This document shows, piece after piece, positions 46,871 to 58,520 of a stretch of 64,000 nucleotides of DNA. Below the pieces are notes generated by a model, which worked only from the letters and a program-made list of their open reading frames with translations, ran no database searches and was not told where the DNA came from. The DNA lies in assembly GCA_028023455.1 (NCBI GenBank), contig JAQFVV010006311.1, forward strand, positions 2,836,147-2,900,146, read 5' to 3'. This DNA comes from Epiperipatus broadwayi (lineage: Eukaryota; Onychophora; Udeonychophora; Euonychophora; Peripatidae). The position numbers and the translations under genes were made by a program. How positions within the stretch are numbered: position 1 is the stretch's first letter; each line of letters starts with the position of its first letter.

Positions 46871-49809
46871 GTAAGTCTTTTATTTATTATAAATATTGGT
46901 ATTTGTTAATGAATTATCTATTTATAACTATTTTGAATGATTTTGGTGATTGCTTTTCTAAATATCAGAATTTTGTTATAATTTAAAGTTTTATGATTTT
47001 GAAATAAGCTATATTATTTTTAATATATTGGTAATGTAAATGTTTTTTGTTTTAATATAGACTGCTTAATTTTTTTTAAAAAAAAAAATCAGTTTTACAT
47101 TATAATGCTATAAACTTATCTAGGTATGGCATGTATATTACAAGCCACTTTAATTTGAGAGGTAGACTCAAACATTCTTAAACATAACAAAATAAAAGTA
47201 ATGTAAAGAAAAAAAATATTTATTTTGATGATTTATACTTATTTTAAATTGAATATATAATAAAATAAAATAAAATAATAGTAATACTTTATTCATAGAA
47301 GTGAATTTTAAAAGCAATATACTAGAATAAAAGCATTTGTGAAACTGTGTGTAGCTTAAATATACTTCATCTAGTTATAAAGAATATCACTTGTATTCTT
47401 TATGCAATGAATGTTGGTATAGGAGGGATTTAGAAAGAAATAATTTACATTTTTCAGTAAAGGGGATAAAGGGAAATACAAATATGTAAGTAATGTACTG
47501 AAAAGACACTCACCAAATAATAAAGAATAATGGGAAAAAAAAATCCACTTCATCAAGCTTATGTACATAGATATGCAAAAGTCTTACATATAAATATATA
47601 ATGAAATGAAAACTAAGATTATATATAAATAAAGATTTACAATGTTTAAATTAAATGATTTAAACATGAGTTTCCAAAAGTTGGGAAATCAGTTTTGTAC
47701 TTAAAATATATATATATTGTAAATCTATTTAATAAGTTAACCAAAGTTAAATTATGTCTAAAAGAACAACTAATTATAGATAAGTAAAATATTTAATTAA
47801 ACTTAGAACAAAGAAAGAAAACAAGTGCAAAGAAAGAAAAATAGCAAGAAAGAAAACTTGCTGAGATTGATGACAAGAGATGATATTGAATGGGCAGGTT
47901 GTGATATATAGGAGATAAAAAATGATAAGAGGAAGATGACATCTGTCAAGAATCAAAGTGCACTTTAAGAATATTGTGTATCTGATAAAATAAAGATCCT
48001 ATTAAAGCATGGGAAAATTCAACTTATAGCAGTTGTCTCTCACTATATTAATCCCATGATTGTTATTTACCTTCAAAGAATATGGCCATTAAAGTACTTT
48101 TCAGTACTGCTTTATACACATTTGTAATAGTTAAGTTTTCCATAATGAAAATCATTACAATGATATGCTAAATCAACCAACATGCACCAGCTAAAACCTA
48201 AAAGATGTAGCTCTTCCAATCATGGAAAATGTCTAAACAAATCCAGTAATAGTGGAGACATGAGACATAGCTTTACTAGCCACTGAAAAACAGTTTTCTA
48301 ATTGCCTGCAGTTACACAGCCTTTCTATTGAAAGAAAAGATTTCCAACACTAAAAAGAAATCAACCCAAATCCATCAAGCAAAATGGACTTAATCTTAGA
48401 TAATACATTAATGAAAATGAAAAAATATCTCTACAATAGTAAGTTTACTGAGTTATTAAAGAATCTGCAGTCAGATCTTTTTAAATAAGTAATAGGAAGC
48501 TTCAATCATTTAAAATTTTTATTAAGACATTATATTATATATATAATTTTGAGTCTAAATATTGTTTTAAATTTTATAACACTACACATATATTTATTAT
48601 TAAATGAGTGAAAATTAAAGAGTATATTAGGATTATTATCTCTATACATTGTTTTTTTTCTATGCAATATATAAAGGAGATAATAAGCAAGTTTAATCAA
48701 AAGTTGGATATTATCAAAATAATTACAAATTATTATAATATTTTGTTCCAGGTCTGAAAATAGTTGCCAAATTATCTAAAAAATAAAAAGTATGAATAGA
48801 TTTTATATATGCAAGCAGGATATACAGTTATATAAATTATGTATAAATTATGTGATTCTGCCTCATTTAAACACTTTTCCAATAAAGTGAGGAAAAGTAA
48901 TGAAACATCTCTTTCAGATCTAAAGATATCACATCTATTTTTTAAGAAGTAATTTAAATTTAGTCACCATTCAGTAAAGCCTCCCCTCCTAAAACACAAG
49001 AAATCTTACGAAAGTAATATCATCTAAATATATTAACATTAAATTAAAAATGTACATTATTCAAAATATCATTCATACTAAAATTTAAATTAGAAGTTGA
49101 AAACATTATTTGGAAAATATCATAAAGTAAGGTAGTTTTTCTATTATACTTAACTTTTAATTCTTATGTGTGTGTATATTATTTTAAATGTCAATAACTT
49201 TGTCAATTAATTAGAAAAGATAATCAAGTCATAATGTTGGACTTAGAATAATAGCATTGCCTTGGCTTATCTTCAGGAAAAATATTTATGTTTGTACATG
49301 TACAGTTCATGTTTGACAATATTAAAGCAGTGTATCAGAAATCAAACTAGTTTCAAATTATGTTTTATTTTTTAAATTTATAAAACTTTTATTAAAAATT
49401 ATTAATTTAAAATGACATATAAATTAATAATTATTAAGATAACAAAACTGGTATTTACTCAGTGCTAAATTATAAATACATGAAAGCAGTCCACATTTAT
49501 TTACTACTAAGAATCTTTAATCTTCTATCAAGGCAACCTTTTAATAATGAAAAAAAGATAAATACTCATCTTTCTCTATGTTCTAAGTGTTAATCTTTAG
49601 TCTTTATATGTACTCATGTTAGATCATAGTGAAAGGTGGGTGACCACTTTTTTCATTAGTAAAATATTGTCTTGATAGCAGATTAAAAATTTTTGGTGTT
49701 AAATAGGCATGAATTACATTCATTTATTTAAATTAATGATTTAACAAATAAAGTATAAAGCAATAAATATCACTCTAATTTAACAACATTTAAGATAATT
49801 TCTTTATAG
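46871..49809 (+). other. Intron 6
   Basis: 2.9 kb of AT-rich DNA. No repeat, RT motif or RNA gene recognised; short ORFs at 47371-47956 (-) are without features. Confidence 0.7.
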
Positions 49810-49897
49810 ATTTAATAGACCTGTACGATATTCAATGACTAGAGAAGAAGATATGACTTTAGTCGGAACCAGGCATCCATATTTATTTAAGTACAAA
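49810..49897 (+). CDS. XDH/AOX: XDH/AOX exon 7 of window
   Basis: An 88-nt exon between TTCTTTATAG and AAA|GTAAGT, phase 2 in and phase 0 out. It encodes (K)[19 protein letters not shown] and [10 protein letters not shown], the family's TGRPVRCMLDR.EDMLITGGRHPFLARYK block. Conservation is high and there are no breaks. Confidence 0.95.
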
Positions 49898-51442
49898 GTA
49901 AGTTTTAAATAGACTCAAACAATATAAACAAATACGAATTAACATGTCCACACAAATTATTTACAGTATTATTTATTTTAGAAATCAATGTTTTGACTAT
50001 TTTATTTTTTAATAATTCATATGCTTTGATAATGAAGGTATTCCTTCGAAAGTACTCAGCTAAATGAACTCAATGGCCATTTATTTATTTATTGTAATTC
50101 ATTTATTTGTTTAACTGATGATTTTATTTGTGTGAAATATATACTGCATGTATACTACTCATTACAAACATGCACACAAAGCGATTATTAATTATATCCA
50201 TTTCTTGTACATTGCATTTTTTAAAAGCATATAATTATAAAATGAGTAGATTAGTAATGGTAAATTAAAATCTTTTGATCTATAAAAATAGTAAATTAGG
50301 ATATTATATTAAAAAAATTAATGATCACAAAAACTTTAATAATTTTTAGAAATACATGTTTAAAAAACAAAATTTATTAAGTAATATTAAATGAAAAATC
50401 AACACAAAATTATTTAATATTTGTTGATTTACTTCTAAAGATAATTTGCTTATATTTTTTAATTTTATCTTTTATGAGTAAACTTAAGATATATTTTTTT
50501 GTTGGTTTATATATTGATTGTTTAAGATGAGCATGTATTCATACTTTGCCATGAAGCAAATTACGACACTATTTTCCAGAGAATTCTTGTGCTGTTTTGA
50601 ATATTTTTACTATCATTATTGTTCTAAGCCAATTAATGATTCTTTAATAGATTTCTGGTGGAAAGAAAGAGATTAAAAATTATCAAATTAAGTAAGTTTA
50701 CAGTGATTTTTTATATACGAAAGGGAAAAAATCCTTGGTAAAAAGACACATTTTTATTAAATTTGTAGATATAAAACAAAAAGTCCCTCTTATAAAAGAG
50801 AATATTTAAAATATTCTAAATTTCAGAATTTTTAATGGTTATTTCATTTTTTTAAAATTAATTTCTTCAAAGTGAAAATAGAATTGTAACATTAAAAAAA
50901 TGGGTTAGACCATAAAATTTATTTCATGTTTATGTTCTTTTATTCAAATTTCATAAATGTTTTTTTCATATCAAATTACATTGGAAGTTAGCAAAAGTAT
51001 TTTAAATTTAATATTATATAAATTTAGTCTAGTAAAACTAAATATTGTCAATTGTATCAATTGATAAAAGATATAAAACGTTTCTAATTATCCTTAGCAG
51101 GATAAAGGAACTTGTAACAGCCTTCAAAGAGAAATTCTAAAGGATTAAGACAGAACAGTTGGCTAAAATGATTGTATTATTTTTTTGGGATAGGAATAGC
51201 TAGATAGCTGAAAAAAATTCTTAAATTGTTTGGAATCAAGTTTTATCTAGTCTGGATTTAAACCTTATGCTATAAGAATGTCAGGAAAAATTAATCAAAA
51301 TATCTAACAAATTTTTCATTTTTTAAAATCTTTAAATAAATTGTTAATTCATCTATTATCATCATCATTTGCAACTATTTAAAATTTACTATATCCATTC
51401 TAAATATAAATATGTTAACATTTATTATTTGTTCATTAAAAC

Positions 51443-51546
51443 AGGCAAAACTCTCCATATAGTAGTGCCACTCAGTGCAAGCCAGAGTAACCAATGGATG
51501 TCAGAAGGCTTGCACTGAGTGACTCTACTGTATGAAGAGTCTGACC
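51443..51546. repeat. Family B fold-back fragment
   Basis: AGGCAAAACTCTCCATATAG ... CTCTACTGTATGAAGAGTCTG, with GCACTGAGTG/CACTCAGTGC inverted between. It has no hammerhead core and lies just upstream of the array. Confidence 0.72.
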
Positions 51547-51704
51547 TAATTGTAGATTTCTATTGTATTCTACTCTAAATTTTCCTCTTCTTGATCAAAG
51601 CAGTTAATATGCACATAGAGAGCGTACCAATAGCTCTAACAAGCTCGTAAATTAACAAGTGCGGTTATGAGAAATATTTAAAATCTCTATCCAGAACACT
51701 CTTA

Positions 51705-51748
51705 TCTCCAGACCATGGTTTCGGGCTTATGGCCCACGTCAGTGGAGA
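51705..51748 (-). ncRNA. Hammerhead ribozyme-like motif, array unit 1
   Basis: On the - strand: stem I TCTCCA, core CTGACGT, stem II GGGC/GCCC with loop CATAA, core GAAA, stem III ACC/GGT with 2-nt loop, cleavage base C (complement of 51711), then TGGAGA closing a 6-bp stem I. The layout is type I with tiny stem III. One deviation: the core reads CUGACGU, so the A at position 9 is U, which may slow cleavage. Confidence 0.68.
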
Positions 51749-52117
51749 GCTAGAATATTCGGACACTAGACCTAAAATATCAACTCAAAAAACCAGCACT
51801 TATTTCAAACGTATATTTAAGAAGAAACTCTGAATTTTTCGGACATGAAAATGTCTTTAAATCCAGCTATCTAACTTAAATAGCTATATGGGACTGAAGT
51901 ATATTCAGATCTACCATATTCTAATAGGCTCAGCATAGCCAAAGCCTTAAAGGTAAAATTATAATAATTAATAAAGCAAGTCATATATAACATGACATTA
52001 CTTTTATGAGCTTGTAATTACAAAAATGCACATAGAGAGCGTACCAATAGCTCTAACAAGCTCTAAATTAACAAGTGTTATGAGAAATATTTAAAATCTC
52101 TATCCAGAACACTCTTA

Positions 52118-52161
52118 TCTCCAGACCATGGTTTCGGGCTTATGGCCCACGTCAGTGGAGA
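52118..52161 (-). ncRNA. Hammerhead ribozyme-like motif, array unit 2
   Basis: Identical 44-nt motif to unit 1; predicted cleavage 413 nt from the unit 1 site. Confidence 0.68.
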
Positions 52162-52531
52162 GCTAGAATATTCGGACACTAGACCTAAAATATCAACTCA
52201 AAAAACCAGCACTTATTTCAAACGTATATTTAAGAAGAAACTCTGAATTTTTCGGACATGAAAATGTCTTTAAATCCAGCTATCTAACTTAAATAGCTAT
52301 ATGGGACTGAAGTATATTCAGATCTACCATATTCTAATAGGCTCAGCATAGCCAAAGCCTTAAAGGTAAAATTATAATAATTAATAAAGCAAGTCATATA
52401 TAACATGACATTACTTTTATGAGCTTGTAATTACAAAAATGCACATAGAGAGCGTACCAATAGCTCTTCCGATCTAAATTAACAAGTGCGGTTATGAGAA
52501 ATATTTAAAATCTCTATCCAGAACACTCTTA

Positions 52532-52575
52532 TCTCCAGACCATGGTTTCGGGCTTATGGCCCACGTCAGTGGAGA
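52532..52575 (-). ncRNA. Hammerhead ribozyme-like motif, array unit 3
   Basis: Identical 44-nt motif; the adapter-like 13-mer lies about 57 bp away at 52463-52475 and does not touch the motif. Confidence 0.65.
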
Positions 52576-52948
52576 GCTAGAATATTCGGACACTAGACCT
52601 AAAATATCAACTCAAAAAACCAGCACTTATTTCAAACGTATATTTAAGAAGAAACTCTGAATTTTTCGGACATGAAAATGTCTTTAAATCCAGCTATCTA
52701 ACTTAAATAGCTATATGGGACTGAAGTATATTCAGATCTACCATATTCTAATAGGCTCAGCATAGCCAAAGCCTTAAAGGTAAAATTATAATAATTAATA
52801 AAGCAAGTCATATATAACATGACATTACTTTTATGAGCTTGTAATTACAAAAATGCACATAGAGAGCGTACCAATAGCTCTAACAAGCTCGTAAATTAAC
52901 AAGTGCGGTTATGAGAAATATTTAAAATCTCTATCCAGAACACTCTTA

Positions 52949-52992
52949 TCTCCAGACCATGGTTTCGGGCTTATGGCCCACGTCAGTGGAGA
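52949..52992 (-). ncRNA. Hammerhead ribozyme-like motif, array unit 4
   Basis: Identical 44-nt motif; 417 nt from the unit 3 site. Confidence 0.68.
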
Positions 52993-53365
52993 GCTAGAAT
53001 ATTCGGACACTAGACCTAAAATATCAACTCAAAAAACCAGCACTTATTTCAAACGTATATTTAAGAAGAAACTCTGAATTTTTCGGACATGAAAATGTCT
53101 TTAAATCCAGCTATCTAACTTAAATAGCTATATGGGACTGAAGTATATTCAGATCTACCATATTCTAATAGGCTCAGCATAGCCAAAGCCTTAAAGGTAA
53201 AATTATAATAATTAATAAAGCAAGTCATATATAACATGACATTACTTTTATGAGCTTGTAATTACAAAAATGCACATAGAGAGCGTACCAATAGCTCTAA
53301 CAAGCTCGTAAATTAACAAGTGCGGTTATGAGAAATATTTAAAATCTCTATCCAGAACACTCTTA

Positions 53366-53409
53366 TCTCCAGACCATGGTTTCGGGCTTATGGCCCACGT
53401 CAGTGGAGA
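53366..53409 (-). ncRNA. Hammerhead ribozyme-like motif, array unit 5
   Basis: Identical 44-nt motif; 417 nt from the unit 4 site. Confidence 0.68.
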
Positions 53410-53784
53410 GCTAGAATATTCGGACACTAGACCTAAAATATCAACTCAAAAAACCAGCACTTATTTCAAACGTATATTTAAGAAGAAACTCTGAATTTTT
53501 CGGACATGAAAATGTCTTTAAATCCAGCTATCTAACTTAAATAGCTATATGGGACTGAAGTATATTCAGATCTACCATATTCTAATAGGCTCAGCATATG
53601 ACCAAAGCCTTAAAGGTAAAATTATAATAATTAATAAAGCAAGTCATATATAACATGACATTACTTTTATGAGCTTGTAATTACAAAAATGCACATAGAG
53701 AGCGTACCAATAGCTCTAACAAGCTCGTAAATTAACAAGTGCGGTTATGAGAAATATTTAAAATCTCTATCCAGAACACTCTTA

Positions 53785-53828
53785 TCTCCAGACCATGGTT
53801 TCGGGCTTATGGCCCACGTCAGTGGAGA
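53785..53828 (-). ncRNA. Hammerhead ribozyme-like motif, array unit 6 (truncated unit)
   Basis: Identical motif, complete, ending 13 nt before the inversion point. Confidence 0.68.
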
Positions 53829-54243
53829 GCTAGAATATTCGAGATCTAGCCCGAAACCATGGTCTGGAGATAAGAGTGTTCTGGATAGAGATTTTAAATA
53901 TTTCTCATAACCGCACTTGTTAATTTACGAGCTTGTTAGAGCTATTGGTACGCTCTCTATGTGCATTTTTGTAATTACAAGCTCATAAAAGTAATGTCAT
54001 GTTATATATGACTTGCTTTATTAATTATTATAATTTTACCTTTAAGGCTTTGGCTATGCTGAGCCTATTAGAATATGGTAGATCTGAATATACTTCAGTC
54101 CCATATAGCTATTTAAGTTAGATAGCTGGATTTAAAGACATTTTCATGTCCGAAAAATTCAGAGTTTCTTCTTAAATATACGTTTGAAATAAGTGCTGGT
54201 TTTTTGAGTTGATATTTTAGGTCTAGTGTCCGAATATTCTAGC

Positions 54244-54287
54244 TCTCCACTGACGTGGGCCATAAGCCCGAAACCATGGTCTGGAGA
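54244..54287 (+). ncRNA. Hammerhead ribozyme-like motif, inverted unit
   Basis: The same 44-nt motif on the + strand, cleavage base C at 54281. The preceding inverted unit (from 53848) has only the GAAACC...TGGAGA half and cannot fold alone. Confidence 0.68.
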
Positions 54288-54458
54288 TAAGAGTGTTCTG
54301 GATAGAGATTTTAAATATTTCTCATAACCGCACTTGTTAATTTACGAGCTTGTTAGAGCTATTGGTACGCTCTCTATGTGCATTTTTGTAATTACAAGCT
54401 CATAAAAGTAATGTCATGTTATATATGACTTGCTTTATTAATTATTAGCAGTTAATAT

Positions 54459-54565
54459 ATATTTTTTTAAGTGTCATAGCATCGGCCGGGACGCGAACCC
54501 GCAACCTGGGCAACTGCTTGCAAGTGCAAGGCAGTCACGCTGACCTCTCGACCACCAATGCAAGA
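54459..54565 (-). mobile_element. tRNA-like retroposon (54479-54561) with short A-rich tail
   Basis: On the - strand 54479-54561 forms a closed 7-bp acceptor stem (GCATTGG/CCGATGC, one G-U), an A box (TGGTCGAGAGGTC) and a good B box/T arm (GGGTTCGCGTCCC). The anticodon arm is mismatched and 83 nt total suggests a long variable arm, so it is not a functional tRNA. It is followed by TATGACACTTAAAAAAA. CAGTTAATAT flanks it at 54449-54458 and 54566-54575, as for an inserted SINE or tRNA retropseudogene. Confidence 0.72.
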
Positions 54566-57479
54566 CAGTTAATATTTTTTACTTCTTTAAACTATCTTTA
54601 AGACAATTTTTGTAATATCAAACGGTTATGAATTCTTGTATTATTACCAAAATAATTATCAAAAAATTCCCTCTATTTGTTTAAAATATATGAAAAAGGG
54701 TGATGATCATACTCAATTACAAAACACTTTTATAGGGATGTCTATTCTTCAACTGCTTCTCATGCTCATTTCAATGAAGATATTTTTTAAATTATAGGTT
54801 TACTATCATCTCATTTATCTTGATAAAAACATACTGATTTCTCCTATGATTGTGTGATTAAGTTTTAAAATCACACAAGAATTAGTGAATGAAGTTTTTC
54901 AAATGATACTTTATGTATTCTCTCATTAGGATATTCATATCTCATTTTCAAACAATAAACTTAAAACCCTTTGTAAAACTAATTTAGTTATGATGAAATA
55001 TTCTATTTTTATTAATTATTAAATGCAACAACAAATTAGTCTGTACAATATCTCAAATCTAAGTCATTTTTTATTTAAAAAACTGTTAAGCTTAATCTAA
55101 TTCACATTCTTAAGATGATAATCATTCATGTCAGAAGTTAGAGAATATTTTTTTTCATCACTGTTCCTTATAAAGGATTCAGGTTTTTTCAATACTAATT
55201 ATTAAATCAAAATGTTTTACAGATTGCAAATATTACAATATTATATTGATTATTTAATGAGTTGGGAAGAAGAGTAACTGTAATTTAAAAAGCAAGGAGG
55301 TTTTATTTTTGTTATTTTAATGAATCAAAATAAAAAACTCTTTGTATCTTGATATCTTTATAAAATCATATATATAACTTTCAGAGACCACTGCCATAAA
55401 AATAGAAAACATAAGTTTGAGCTGTATGTCTGTTTAATACTACTTTTCATTTTATATAAATAAATATCACTGAGATCTTCTATTATCTGTAATAATTTTC
55501 TCTTATCACATAATGTATAACCATCTAAATTTTGGTATTATTATTAAAAAGATGGTCAAAATGCTTTCTTCATTTGTTTAAAATATCATTATTTTATAAA
55601 AAAATGCCATTTACTAATTGACACTATGAATTTAAGAACTGTTAAACTTAGCATGGGTAGCAGTTGCTAATAAAGAATGAACATTATACCTCCTAATAAT
55701 AAATATATTTGTGAGAGTAATTAAAAAAAATACTGTCATTTGAATCTTAGAATATACTAATATTATAATGTTTTTTAAATTTATATGTTACATTCAGTCT
55801 AGCCAAAAAGATCAAAATATTATGACCAGGAATTTCTCTTTTAAAGCTTGCTATATTGCTTATGAAACTCAACATTCATTTTATTATTTAATCAAATAAA
55901 ATATTTGATTTATAAGTGATTAAAAATATAATCATTATTGAACAACCAGATAGGATTTTCAGTAAATTCAAGAATAAGGTTTTTTTTTTATATATCTACA
56001 ACACACTCATTAATAGAATTTCATGTCTTATTAACATAGCCGGTTTAAAAAATTAAAATTTGCAATTTTAGTGTTTAGCATCTGCTGAAACTTTATGTGA
56101 GTAGAAATTGCTTTTCAAGAATGGACAGAAAATTTTCTATTGTTATATTTGTGATAAGGCATTTTTTAAGGCCATGGTCATTTTAACCTTGGAGTGATAC
56201 TAATATATGATGAATATAACAACGTGTTTTTAAAAGTGCTTGTATAATGAATGGTAACTTTTTTTGTATTCTGACTTATAATCATAATTTAATTAATATT
56301 ATATCATTTATTTAAATATATATGTGTTTTTTTGTTTGAATAATTTATTTTTGATACACAATGCATGTATTGTACAAACATTAAGTAACGTTACACAGAG
56401 TTCACAGATCCAATTCCTATTATTTTCCATAACTTTAGATCATAATATGCTATAATTAACACATGTACTAATGTCTTTAAGAATAGGTACCATTGAACAA
56501 AATAATTTTTAGTATTAATCTTTTATTGATAACAACCAGGCATTCCAAGAATAAAATAACCTAGTCATACATTAATGTGAATCTTATATATTGTTTTTTT
56601 TTATTAGATGAACTGATCTTCCTAAAAAATGCATGTCACACACATGTTTAAAAAATGTTTTTTTTTTAAATATATGTTTTATTAAGAGCATCTATATAAA
56701 TATTAAAAAATGCTGATTTTTTTTTCTACTGTGTATTTTGGGGATTTATGCATACCATCCAGACCACAATTAAATAAGTAACACATAACACGAATGTGAA
56801 TTTATTATATTCATGATAAAATACATACATACATATATATATAAGTAAACAAACTAATAATCAATCTTTAATTGAAACAATCTCTAATGTAAACATTTTT
56901 TTCTAGTATATATTATGAGAGGCACATTTCGTATGGCAAACATAAGATGATATTACATAAGAAAATGGCCTAAAATATGTAATAAAGCCATTAAATGTGT
57001 GTGTATGCCATCTACATAAATTTTAATCAAGTCAAATTATAAAATAAGTGTGAGATGAATGTAGATATGTCATATACTCACACAGACAAGAAAAGCCAGT
57101 TAAGGCTTATAATGTGAAATATCAGCACATTAGCTATATGCTTATAATTAATTTTTATTATTTTATGTTCATTTTTTTTCTATAAACACAAAGATGTGTA
57201 TGCGTAATTTGTATGTATAATTTTTTTTTGTTGTTGTTCGTTAAATGCTTGTGAAAAGAAAGGGAAATGGTAATATTTAAAAATCTAACATATAGGTAAT
57301 TTTAAATCAAAAGTTGTACTAGATATTTTTCTCTACAAACCCATTATTCTAAATTTAAGAAAAACCTAAAGGCAAGTCCATTTTAATAGATAAGTAATTT
57401 TTTTTTTTTAATGCGGGTGGGGAAAAATATCTAATTTAATTGTCACACTTCATACAAACACAATCAAGAATACACTTTT

Positions 57480-58520
57480 ATCACATTAAGTAATAAAAAG
57501 CATTATAATAAATTTTAAAATATATATTATGTAAATATATTCACTTAGTTAAATTTGGTTTAAAATTCTTATAAACATTATTTTGCCTGCAGCTGTGGTC
57601 ATCATAATTATAAGTTATTTTGGCGGGAAAAAGAGAAAACAATAATAAATTCATACATAATGTAGTTAATAATCAATGTTGTATAATCAAAGTTTATTCA
57701 TCATAAGTTAAAGATATCATTTATTTGCTCAATTTTAAACTAATAATCTCATAATTAATTTTTATCATATTCAAGACTATAGTGAATTTTATTGCAAGCA
57801 TACAAAAACTATAGTGATGACAAGGTATTAATTATTTACATTAATAAAAGTACAGTAATTATCTGTACATTGCATTTCTTATTTAATATTTGTTTAATTG
57901 CAATTGCATTTATGGAAAATAAATTTTTATGAATATTGTTTTGCCTGCATCTAAAAATATGATTGAAGTACTATTATATTAATTGTAAGTTATTTTGATA
58001 AATAAAAATGATTTTATGCTCTGCAACAGTTAATCAACTTTATAAAATTACTCAAAAAGTTAAAAATATATATTTTCTCAATTTCAAATAGTATTATAAT
58101 TTGCTTCTGACATATTCATGTCAATGGTGACTTTTTAATAAACATAAAAATATAGTATTAACAAAAAAAAATAATTCTTTACATTATTGAAACTACAGCA
58201 ATCAACTGTACATTATATTTTTTATTTTATTTTTATTGGTTTTAGCTAAAAATATTGTCATCATAATAGTTAGTTATTTTGAGGATAAAAAGAGAAAGAA
58301 AATGATTTTATGAACTATGCAGTTAATAATCAATTTTATATAAACAATCTATCTCTTATTTGGCAATTTTAGATCAATAATATTCAAGGTAGTAAATGAC
58401 TTATCAAAAAATAAAAATAAATACAGTGTCAGCAAAAATAAAAAGATTTAATTATTTATATTTTTAAAATTACAATAATCATCTATAAATTAGAATTTTT
58501 ATTTAATTTTGACTGCATTT
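57480..58520. repeat. Diverged tandem repeat, period ~300-350 bp
   Basis: Three units can be anchored: TTGCCTGCAGCTGTGGTCATC at ~57593, TTGCCTGCATCTAAAAATATG at ~57940 and TTTTAGCTAAAAATATTGTC at ~58241. Each is followed by (T)TAGTTATTTTG...AAAAAGAG/AAATGATTTTATG and a CAGTTAATCAA-like stretch. Much diverged, so old. No ORF. Confidence 0.7.

Larger units (their letters stand above)
51611..54446. mobile_element. Tandem array of ~417-bp hammerhead repeats (candidate retrozyme) with terminal inversion
   Basis: Five full direct units start GCACATAGAGAGCG at 51611, 52028, 52441, 52855 and 53272, and a sixth truncated unit starts at 53691 (spacings 417, 413, 414, 417, 419). At about 53841 the array inverts: a partial and a near-complete unit follow in reverse, ending at 54446. 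Units are almost identical and non-coding. AGCAGTTAATAT flanks the whole at 51599-51610 and 54447-54458. Each complete unit has a hammerhead-like motif. One ribozyme per tandem unit is the layout of metazoan retrozymes, which yield monomeric circular RNAs of unit length. Assembly artefact cannot be excluded (see findings). Confidence 0.82.

Noticed and set aside
51611-54446. CRISPR array or coding satellite
   Set aside because: Units are ~417 bp without spacers, in an animal intron, and have no long ORF.
54479-54561. Functional tRNA gene
   Set aside because: Acceptor and T arms close, but the anticodon arm has mismatches and no sensible anticodon, and an A-rich tail with direct flanks points to a retroposon.
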